From Poecilobothrus nobilitatus (taxonomy: Eukaryota > Arthropoda > Insecta > Diptera > Dolichopodidae), in the NCBI GenBank assembly GCA_947095535.1, contig OX352772.1:273356636-273420635 (forward strand): DNA of 64,000 bases, written 5' to 3'. The notes below the pieces were generated by a model. It was given only the letters and a program-made list of their open reading frames with translations. It searched no databases and was not told the origin of the DNA. Of this stretch, positions 55,292 to 64,000 are shown one piece after another (the stretch's first letter is position 1; every line of letters starts with the position of its first letter). The position numbers and the translations under genes were made by a program.

Positions 55292-58200
55292 CTAAACAGG
55301 ATTCTCTAGCAAAATTTCAATTTCTTTATGCCCAAAATTCAGAAGCCAAGATTTTAATAACCTCAGAAATTTGTTTAGGTTTCGCTTATACTTTAATGAT
55401 TTTGGGAATTTATTGAAAAGTCGGGCTGATACGATGTCGTAACAATTACGGTAATTAGTTGTGCGGAACGACGCAATGTTAATAAACTGGCTACTATTAA
55501 TACGTAAATTATAATTATTTGAAATTCTACTATTCAGATATCCGCACTTAATAAAAAATATTTTTGAAACTTTAAAATAAAACAACTGGCGCACAGGTAG
55601 AATTTTTAATTCTCTAAATAAATCAACTGAAGGGTATAGACGGCTTTTATTGCATATTTTTCTAACTACACACTTCTGCAGAATAAGTAAAGAATGGATC
55701 TTATTATAAAAAGCACCACCCCAAGAACTAATGCCATATTGCAGCTTAGAATGAAAGATTCCATAGTAAAATGTTTTTAGAGTATTTCGAGAGCATAGAT
55801 TTTTTAGTTTATAAAACTGCCGTAGAGGAGATAGAAAATATTGTTTTAATAATTTTGTATGCTCAGACCAGTTCATGTTAGCATCAATAGTAATGCCAAG
55901 ATATTTAAAGTGACTAACAAAATCAATTTTAAAACAGTTATCATTACAGTTAATATTGACATCAAAAGACTTACAGTTTAAGTTAGAAAGGCAATTGCTA
56001 TTTCTTAAAGTAAATCGTTCACATTCAGCAGAATGAAAATATATATCAGGTTTGGAAGCCAATTGCTGGGTAAGATTAAAATACATTAATTTTGTTTTTT
56101 TGCTTATTACCAGATTATGTTCAGAAAACCAAAGCCTAAATGTAGATAGATTTTTATTTATATTAGCAGTTAAATTAACTAGGTTATCAGTGGCATATGA
56201 GTAAGCTAGATCATCAGCAAACGCAGTTACTTTGCCGGAAAATTCTTGTTTGAAAAGTGAATTGACTTAAATTAAAAAAAGGATCGGCCCTAATATAGAC
56301 CCTTGAGGAATTCCCGTTTCTATAATTCTACTATTACTGAAGCATTCACCAATTTTTACCCGCTGAGATCTGCAATTTAGATATGATCGGAACCAATAAT
56401 ATATAAAGCCTCTGAAGCCTGCTGAGTACAGTTTTTTTAAGAGAATTTCGTGGTTTACCATGTCGAAAGCTTTAGTAATATCCACAAAAAGACCTGCACA
56501 ACACTTCTTATTATCAAGCCCTTTTTGCACACTAGTACAAAACTCTAAAAGCGCATCTTCTGTGGATAATCCCTTCATAAAACCAAATTGCATTGAACTA
56601 AAGAAATTAGATTGATTTAAGAAACACAACACTTTATTTTTGATAACTTTTTCAAAAATTTTTGAAATTGATGGTAATATAGAAATTGGTCTGTAGTTCA
56701 CAATATCTTTTACATGGCCTTTCTTAAATAACGGTAAAATAATTGCCTTTTTGAGCTGTTCTGGAAATACTCCAGATATTTCAAATTGATACTCAAATTG
56801 AAAATGTACGCTAAAATATCCACAACATTTGAACATATATTTTTTAATAAATGGTTAGATAAACCATCAACACCACATGAATTAGAATTATTTAAAGACA
56901 TAATAATTTTATGTAATTCAAAAGATGAAATTTGGTTAAAAACAAAACTACTAATATTAAAAGAATCAGCTATAAGACCTAAATCTTGACAACAATTACA
57001 TACAAAGTGATTAATAATGTGTGTTTGATTAACAGCGACCGACACAAAAAAATCATTAAATTCATTAGCTATTGATGTTTCATCAGACATAAAAGACCCA
57101 TTATTTGTTAACACAAAATATCTACTATTGTTAGATGATTTATTTAAGATATTGTTAACCAACGACCATTCCTTTTTCAAATTACCTTTACATTTTATAA
57201 ATTCGTTATGATAGTATAGTTGACGTTGTTCAACAATTTGCTTTTTTAAGCTTTTACATAATGCATTATAATATATATTTAATCTACTATTGTTAGAATG
57301 TTTACGACATTGAATTCTTAATTTATTTTTTTGCTTAATTTTATTTAAAAGTGAGCGATTCATCCAAGGTTTTAACATTTTATTTGAATTTCTTAAACTT
57401 ACACAGTAGCTGGAATCAGCTATGTGAGAATTTAGGATATTAGTAAAAGCATTAAAAGCTAAATTAACATTATCTGCTAAAAACACCTCTTCCCAGAATT
57501 CAAATCGCAGTTTATTATACAAAATTAATTTTTTTTGAAATTTGAATTATCGTGAGAATTAACAAGATTTTTTATATTGTTAATTAATAGTCCTGTCATG
57601 CAGTGATCAGAAATTCTTAAATCCAAGTTAACACTTTCACATTGATTTAGAGAATAATTAGAAAAACGGCAATGTATATGATCTAAGCAGGTTCCTGAGC
57701 TAGAACGGGTTGGTTCATTAATAAGTGAAAATAGCGCATGATCAGCAAGAAGTGTGCAGTAAGAATCAGAATTGCAAGAGTCCAAAATATCAATATTAAA
57801 ATCTCCCAATAAAACTAGATTTTTACTTTTTTCATTACACAAAAAAATTGAAAATTCATTTAAAAAAGACTGTATTCCAAAAGAATGAAATCTATAAAGA
57901 CAAATAAAACTAAAGTGAGTATTATTAATTAAAACTTGAATTTTTAAAGCATCTGAAGTTATAAAATTAAAATAAGAAAGCTCATAATCCACTTCATTTT
58001 TTATAAAAACACCTACACCACCGGCAGAATAGGTTTCATTAGTTTTAGCATGAAATGTATAACCGGGAATATTAAAACCGTTTACTTCTTTCTTAAAAAT
58101 CCATATTTCAGAAACAAATAATAAAACTGGTTTATTCGGAAATAGTTCTAAAAATACATCAAAATTTTGCCTAAGACTCCTAATGTTCTGATGTACAATA

Positions 58201-58313
58201 AAAAATTTATTACTAAAATTAAAATTTATATTAAATATATCATTATAATGATTATTAATAGTAATGCAATCGTTACAAAGATCAATAAAATCAAAATTTA
58301 CATTAAAGCTCAT
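55292..58313 (-). pseudogene. LINE-D ORF2: endonuclease and reverse transcriptase, nearly intact
   Basis: The frame 58313-57525 is a complete endonuclease: FFIVHQNIRSLRQNFD, VLLFVSEIW, GYTFHAKTNETYSAGGVGVF, VLLGDFNIDIL, LDHIHC, RISDHC. The RT follows: KKAIILPLFKKG, VNYRPISILPSISKIFEKVI, CAGLFVDITKAFDMVNHEIL (motif A), GIPQGSILGPILFLI (motif B), VTAFADDLAY (motif C), YLGITIDANMNW, then a C-terminal region ending at 55292. Only three lesions are evident: a frameshift at an A-run near 57530, one near 56790, and a stop (TAA near 56268) just after motif B. The motifs suit the CR1/Jockey group. Of the LINEs here this is by far the best preserved. Confidence 0.9.
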
Positions 58314-58404
58314 TAAAGCTGAAATAAATAAAAGTAAATTTAATTTATATTTTTAAAATCATCAAAAGATTTTATAACGATTGCTTTACTATTTTCTGTT
58401 TTTC

Positions 58405-59342
58405 TTATAAAAATATTAGAACTACTAAACCATACATACTGATATTTGTGTTTTTTTTAAACATCTTAGCTGCTGAGACCAATGCGTGTGTGTAATTCGT
58501 GAATGAACCTTTTATAAAACATTTCTCAATTTTGTTATCAGGAACATCTATATTTACACCATCATTCAACACTTTATGTGCAACTTGCATGGCAGTAATG
58601 TTACCATCAATTGGAATCCCAGACAATCAATAGAATTTTTGTATTTTTTTTGTTCCCACCAGTTTAATCTGCTCTCCAATTTATTAATTTTATTAATTTT
58701 TTCCTTCATATTAACATTTTCTTCTTGTAGTTGCTTAATTATATTGAGAAAATCACTGTTAATTTTTTTTATACAAAGTAATTCTTCATAAAGATGCTGT
58801 ATAGTAATAGTATCACTACTAACATTCATTTTATGAGAATTATTTTGTAGTGAAGCATTGTTTGAACTGAGAGTAATATCACTACCAGTAACAGTTGCTT
58901 TTGCAATTGCAATGTTAATTAACTCACTCTCATTTAATTTTAGTTTATCTTTCTCATTACCTTGATGCATTTGTGGTTTTGAGGTATTAGGAAATAATTT
59001 GTTGTGCTGGTGATTGTTAGAAATGAACTTCTGCTTCTCAGTAACTTTATGCACTTCTTTCTCATAAACTTTTTTTGATATATTTGTTGTTGTATTTTTT
59101 AAACCACTTTGCTGTTGTTCCTGCTGTTGAGCAAGTAATAGAGTATCCTGATGATGAAGAGATTTTCGACGAATAATAGTACACTTGTCGCATCGAAAAT
59201 GTTTAGCAGTTGATTTCATGAACTCAACATCATCGACTGTTAAGTTTACACATGCGCAATGATAAAAATAATTGCAATCGGGACAATGGACCTTCGTTGA
59301 ATCTAGCCGATCAATCTTTTCATTACAAATATTGCAATTCAT
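58405..59342 (-). pseudogene. LINE-D ORF1: PHD finger, coiled coil, RRM-like domain
   Basis: The frame from 59342 begins CNICNEKIDRLDSTKVHCPD with HCACVNLT and FRCDKC, a C4HC3-type PHD finger over residues 3-55. A Gln-rich linker follows, then a coiled coil (IKQLQEENVNMKEKINKINK at about residues 205-225). A frameshift near 58625 moves into a second frame with SGIPIDGNITAMQVAHKVLN, the RRM-like ORF1 domain. ORF1 proteins of this build occur in CR1/Jockey-type LINEs and bind element RNA. ORF2 starts 92 bases downstream. Confidence 0.8.
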
Positions 59343-59608
59343 CTTTTATTTCTTATTATATTTAATTTTTGCAGTATAATTTAAAAAGAACTTAACAAAA
59401 TTTTACTAAATCAATTTGATTTACTATGTCAATTAGATTTACAAATATAATAGATTAATTATAAATTTAACTTAAGATATAAAAAGAAATTAACAAATTC
59501 AATGAATGCGCACCCTACAACGATTCAATATGAACTGATGACATTGATGCTTATGGGTAGTAATAGGGGGTAAATAAAAAAACAAAACAAAATTACTAAT
59601 ATATATTT

Positions 59609-60142
59609 TTATTTTAATAATTTTTCTTGAGAATTTATATCTACAGCAGGAATAAGGTCAAACAATGCCATATTGCATCTGTCCTTGTCACGTCCCGTAA
59701 ATTTAAAATAAAAATAAGTACTATTTAATTCAGCCAATTGTGACTGAGTTGTTACCTTTTTGGAGAATTGCTCTGGCATGAAAAATATAGTGATTTCCTT
59801 GCTCAATGGGTCTTACACTTCACACAGTACCACTGTTTGTCCTCTTTTCGTATCTAAAAATCTCCAAGATAGCACCTCATACATTTTATCTTTTATCAAA
59901 AAATCAATGTTTCGGTATGGTTCATTTTCACCCTTCCCTTCCGAAATTAAGTTTTCAATAAAATCCTGCAAAATTATATTTATATATATATATATATATG
60001 TAAATAGATATAGAAAATAATATAGAATTAATTTAAGAATAAGAAAAAAAAAAAAAAATCTTACCATTTTTATATTTGTTTTTTTTTTTGTGGTTTTTTT
60101 CAATATGAACTGATTTTGTTTTTGAAATAAGTTAATTAACAT
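59609..60142 (-). pseudogene. Two-exon hypothetical protein of the Maverick region
   Basis: Exon 1 (60142-60065) encodes 26 Lys-rich residues; a 99-nt GT-AG intron (60064-59966) with a strong donor GTAAGA and acceptor TTTTGCAG follows. Exon 2 (59965-59609) reads DFIENLISEGKGENEPYR, MYEVLSWRFLDTKRGQTVVL, a TAA at 59815-59813, then in the same frame ITIFFMPEQFSKKVTTQSQL and FYFKFTGRDKDRC to a stop at 59609. About 145 residues. The alternation of strands suggests a small OB-like fold, as in short single-strand-binding proteins, but this is a guess. The one internal stop is the only lesion. Confidence 0.5.
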
Positions 60143-61312
60143 CAGTTTATATACATTTATAAAATATTATAGAAGAAGGAGAAAATCATGCCTCTCCACC
60201 TACTATATGTTTTTAACATGATATAATATTATTAAATTTTTTTTTTTTGTATCCAATATCAATTTATTTGTAATTATAATGAACACACATTTAACCACAA
60301 ATATTACACATTAAATATTTATGAATTTATTATGCAATACCTGTTGCAACTTTTTCAATGTATAAATTAGTTGTTGTTAAAATAAAATATAAAATGTAAT
60401 GTAAACATCATTGAAAGACATTATAAAAAAAAAACATTAATTTGACTATTTACACATTGTTGCACATTCATTTGACTCATTAAACATATGTGTGTTATTA
60501 ACATACTTAAAGCTTTTAACACACAAACACACACACACATGTCCCAGACAGCACATTTTTTATTTAGTAAATTTTTTTTCTAATATGATGCAACATTGGT
60601 TAGTACATATTTATTATTATTATTTTATAATTTAACAGAGTATTTCTATATACTAAATAAAGCATAAATTATGTATTTGTCAAGTTGTTCTTGTTTCATT
60701 AATTTATATTGATTATTGATTTTGTGGTTAGAAAACGTAACTAAATAAAAAAAAAAAAGTTATTAAGAATAATCGTGCAACTTTGTTGCATTCATTAGAT
60801 ATTATTTACACAAATTAATTTTGTAAATACATAAATACATATGGAAGTTAGACATATATTTTTTTTTTTTTTTTATTAAAAATTAAATATTCCTTTCACT
60901 TTTTTATATAAAGTTATGATAAAATAATATAAAAAATTTTGTGTATATCTTAAATACTTCGACATCTATTATGAAAAGTGCAAGTGCAATTTTCCACATC
61001 ATGACTTTGTTGGTATATAATTTCAATTTTGTAATAATTTGATTAATATGCAACCTTGTAGTAATTCATTAGAAAAACTCAATATTCCTTTTATGTTCTG
61101 ATATGTTATATATATATACATTCAAATTATGCAATCAAGTTAGTTTCGGTTTATCTATATAGAATTAGAAAAATTTGTATATATATACAATTAACTTCTT
61201 GAGTTTACGTGTTAAATCACTAAATTTAAGACTAAGTTAAAGTCATTTATAGACTAAATTAATATTGTTTTAATATAAGAAAAGGACACTAACAAAAAAA
61301 AAAAAAATAAAA
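60143..61312. other. Non-coding AT-rich interval within the Maverick element
   Basis: No coding frame is convincing on either strand. It holds a (CA)n patch at about 60520-60540 and T-runs. It likely contains promoters for the divergent genes on either side. Confidence 0.5.
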
Positions 61313-62400
61313 ATGAGTTCAGAAAACAAAAGAATTAAATTGCAATGTGATAAATGTAAAAAAGTATTCACAAGATCTGACAATTTAAAAAGACATAAAT
61401 GTGAAACACAATTAAAACATAATTGTGAAATATGTAAAAAATCATTTAATAGAAATGATAGTTTATTAAGACATAAAAAGAGACATCAAAAAAATTTGGG
61501 AAATGTAAAATTTTGCAGTAAGTGCAAATCAAACGTTACTACCACTTTGTGGAACTACCACATTCGAACAAATAAACATAAAAGTAATGCAGCAGAAGTA
61601 ATTAGATCTAATGTTAGACATATGAATGTTTTCAAAATAGAATAGAAACGTTTATTAAAGATAATGATGATGAAAGCATACTAAACCCATCAAACTTTCT
61701 GGAAAAGGGTCAGACCAATATAATTGAATTATCACAACGCTATAAAAGTAAATCTTGAGCTTTTTGGCGAATATATAAAGCCAACAGAAGAAGAGTTTGA
61801 AAATATATCAATCAAATCTTTTCAAACTCGAATGTTTAGTATTACAGAAGCAGATGATCTTAATGATTTTTTTGAAAAGGCTAAAGAACTTATTCAACAA
61901 CAAGCAGAAGACTTCCAAGAAAAAGACAGTGATTGGGCGTTAATCAGGATTTTACATATTGAAATAAATATCAATAAATTTGAATCAATACGTGTGTCTA
62001 GTTATATTAAACTACCGAAAAGCATAGAAGACAAAAAAGCATGCGTTAATATTCAAAATAAAGACAACTTCTGTTTCAAGTGGTGTTTAGTATCAGCTTT
62101 ACAAACTTGCATTCAAAATTCTGAACGAACATCTTCATATAAACTTAATAATATTTCTCTACCCATAGTCGAGCTAGAGTTTGGTGATGTGCAACAGCTT
62201 AATTTTAGCACTATGCAATTTCCAGCTAAATTGAACGAGTTAAATTTATTTGAAGAACTAAATAGTGAAATAAGTATTAATTTGTTTGGACTGGAAGTTA
62301 TTAATAAAAAATATGAGGTTGTAGGACCATTCTATTTAACAAAATCAGAAAAAAATACCATGTAAATTTATTGCTATTGGAAAAGAAATTTATCAAGGTT
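61313..62400 (+). pseudogene. Maverick DNA polymerase, zinc-finger N-terminus, frameshifted
   Basis: The start at 61313 is followed by two C2H2 fingers (CDKCKKVFTRSDNLKRHKC and CEICKKSFNRNDSLLRHKKR) and a third Cys-rich unit (FCSKCKSN). The frame stops at 61645; a short piece continues in a second frame (about 61640-61750, NRIETFIKDNDDESIL). A third frame (61724-62365) has KVNLELFGEYIKPTEEEFEN and SYIKLPKSIEDKKACVNIQN with DNFCFKWCLVSALQ. This is the usual N-terminal region of zinc-finger-bearing Maverick-type polymerases of insects. At least three frameshifts separate it from the catalytic part. Confidence 0.75.
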
Positions 62401-62472
62401 AATAAGTAGTTCTGTAACAAAACATATACATGAAATTTATATTTGTAATATGTGTTTGCAACATTTTCATAC

Positions 62473-64000
62473 ATTACACGTGATTTACATAAAATTGAGT
62501 GCAATAAAGTCGTTACAAAACTTCCATCTATTGAGAAAAATACACTGGAGTTTAAAAATTATCAACAACAATTAGAAACACCTTTTGTTATTTATGCTGA
62601 TGCTGAGAGTATTTTACAACCTATTGCAACATGCAGTTCTAATCCAATGATGTCTTCAACAACAAATATTCATCAACATGTTCCAGTAGCTTTCTCCTAC
62701 TACATTAAATGTTCTTTTGATGATAATGAAAGCTGTTACAAAGAGTTTGTTGGAGCTAACTGTGCTAAGGAATTTGTCATATCGTTAACAAAAACATGTA
62801 GTGAATTATATAAAAATATATTTATGATGCCAAAGCCAATGAATCTATTAACACTTGATGAGCAGCTTCAACAATTAATTCAGGAAAATTGTCACTTATG
62901 TGGTAAGCATTTAGCTTTTAATGATAGAATTAGAGACTATTGTCACTTTACTGGTAATTATAGAGGACCCGCTCATTCTAAATGTAATTTATTTTATAGG
63001 CGGCCAAATTTTTTTCCTATATTTTTTCACAATTTTTCCGGTTATAATTGCCATCTTTTATTTAAAGAACTAAACGAAGTGAATGGACATATTGGTGTCA
63101 TTCCTTTGAATAAAGAACGTTATATTTCATTATCTAAAAAAATTACAATAGATAAAAATCATTCATTTTATTTACGTTTTCTCGATAGCTTTAGATTTAT
63201 GGCTTCTAGCCTTGATTCTTTATTCAAAAATTTAAATGAAAACGATTTGTTTCATATAAAAAAAGAATTCAATAATAATGAAAAAATTAAACTTATGACT
63301 CGAAAGGGAGTTTTTCGCTATGAGTATTTAAATTTCATTGAACGACTTGACGAAAGAAGTTTACCTTCACAAGAAGCTTTTACCAATCATATGACAAACA
63401 CATCATGTTCTGATGAAGACTACCTTCATGCAATTAATGTATGGAATACGTTTGATTGTCAAAACTTATGGGACTATTTAAAACTTTACCTTAAAACAGA
63501 TGTGCTTATTTTGACTAATGTTTTTGAAAACTTTCGAAAAATATGTTACAAAATCTATTCTTTAGATCCTGCAAATTTTTATACTATCCCAGGTTTGTCA
63601 TGGGCAGCTATGTTAAAATACACGGATATCAAATTACAATTATTAACTGATATTGATATGTATAATTTCTTTAAAAAAGGGATACGTGGTGGAATTAGTC
63701 AGTGCTCACTTAGACATTCAGTAGCAAATAATAAATTCATGGGAGAATCTTATAAAAGAAACGAACCTTCCAAATACATAGTATATGAAGACGCTAACAA
63801 TTTATATGGATGGGCAATGATCCAATATTTACCACATAAAGATTTTCAGTGGGTTGACGTTGCTGAAAATATTGATGTGCTTTCAGTTGCCGATGATTCG
63901 GAAACTGGTTACGTTTTAGAAGTAGATTTAGATTACCCACAACATTTACATGATTTGCACAATGATTTTCCTTTTTGTGCTGAAAACAAAGTTCCACCAA
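62473..64000 (+). CDS. Maverick/adintovirus protein-primed DNA polymerase B, partial
   Basis: A single plus-strand frame is open from about 62473 to the window edge. In order it shows VIYADAES (ExoI), a zinc-binding block CHLCGKHL ... RDYCHFTGNYRGPAHSKCN, FHNFSGYNCHLLFKEL (ExoII region, Asn where Asp is usual in GYD), YLKTDVLILTNVF (ExoIII), IPGLSWAAMLKYT, KKGIRGGISQC, and VYEDANNLYGWAM (palm motif A). This is the protein-primed family B polymerase (DNA_pol_B_2) that replicates Maverick and related viral genomes from terminal proteins. Motif C and the thumb lie beyond the window. The frame is intact here, but the joined N-terminus is frameshifted, so the gene as a whole is probably dead. Confidence 0.88.
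   Translation, partial: MTRDLHKIECNKVVTKLPSIEKNTLEFKNYQQQLETPFVIYADAESILQPIATCSSNPMMSSTTNIHQHVPVAFSYYIKCSFDDNESCYKEFVGANCAKEFVISLTKTCSELYKNIFMMPKPMNLLTLDEQLQQLIQENCHLCGKHLAFNDRIRDYCHFTGNYRGPAHSKCNLFYRRPNFFPIFFHNFSGYNCHLLFKELNEVNGHIGVIPLNKERYISLSKKITIDKNHSFYLRFLDSFRFMASSLDSLFKNLNENDLFHIKKEFNNNEKIKLMTRKGVFRYEYLNFIERLDERSLPSQEAFTNHMTNTSCSDEDYLHAINVWNTFDCQNLWDYLKLYLKTDVLILTNVFENFRKICYKIYSLDPANFYTIPGLSWAAMLKYTDIKLQLLTDIDMYNFFKKGIRGGISQCSLRHSVANNKFMGESYKRNEPSKYIVYEDANNLYGWAMIQYLPHKDFQWVDVAENIDVLSVADDSETGYVLEVDLDYPQHLHDLHNDFPFCAENKVPP

Noticed and set aside
63794..64000. Minus-strand open frame at the right edge
   Set aside because: It is the antisense of the DNA polymerase frame, which carries clear family B motifs.

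Overview
The window looks like an AT-rich animal genome, almost certainly an insect. The one intact host gene is a four-exon PDCD2L/trus homologue with short introns. The transposon set is insect-like: 17.6/412-type gypsy elements, THAP-domain P-like elements, hAT, Merlin, Tc1/mariner-type MITEs, CR1/Jockey-type LINEs and a Maverick/adintovirus-like element. A hairpin plus GACGGAC-rich repeat near 5.4-5.8 kb is of a kind familiar from fly genomes, so a dipteran is my best guess, at low confidence. No prokaryotic feature, rRNA, true tRNA gene or CRISPR array was seen.

Layout. 0-7 kb: LINE debris on the minus strand (endonuclease and reverse transcriptase remnants of at least two families, and an ORF1-like coiled-coil protein). 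8-14 kb: a decayed minus-strand gypsy element (nucleocapsid, protease, RT, RNase H, integrase) split by a tRNA-derived SINE and a 1.6 kb hAT-like element that itself holds a Tc1/mariner-type MITE. 14-21.6 kb: a minus-strand LINE interrupted by a 794-bp MITE; about 2.5 kb of its 5' half is tandemly duplicated. 21.6-28.7 kb: AT-rich DNA with P-like and gypsy fragments. 28.9-34.2 kb: a palindrome of about 5.4 kb with arms of about 2.67 kb, carrying THAP/P-like transposase pieces and a gypsy primer-binding site. 35-37.6 kb: another P-like copy and a 692-bp P-type MITE with flanking direct repeats. 38.5-42.4 kb: a hAT-like transposase pseudogene and a Merlin/IS1016-like transposase with introns. 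43.5-45 kb: the PDCD2L-like gene. 45.8-46.8 kb: a hAT element with a perfect 8-bp duplication. 48.1-50.5 kb: the fullest P-like element. 50.5-64 kb: a Maverick/adintovirus-like element (penton-like fragment, hexon-like capsid protein, adenain-like protease, several small genes, protein-primed DNA polymerase B running off the right edge), interrupted at 55.3-59.3 kb by the best-preserved LINE of the window.

Functionally this is a nested-transposon graveyard around one housekeeping gene. The Maverick block is a virus-like gene set (capsid proteins, maturation protease, polymerase) with frameshifts in most long genes, so I read it as an endogenous, inactive copy. The P-like family is the recurring theme of the middle of the window: one long copy, truncated THAP copies, an inverted duplication and an internally deleted MITE.
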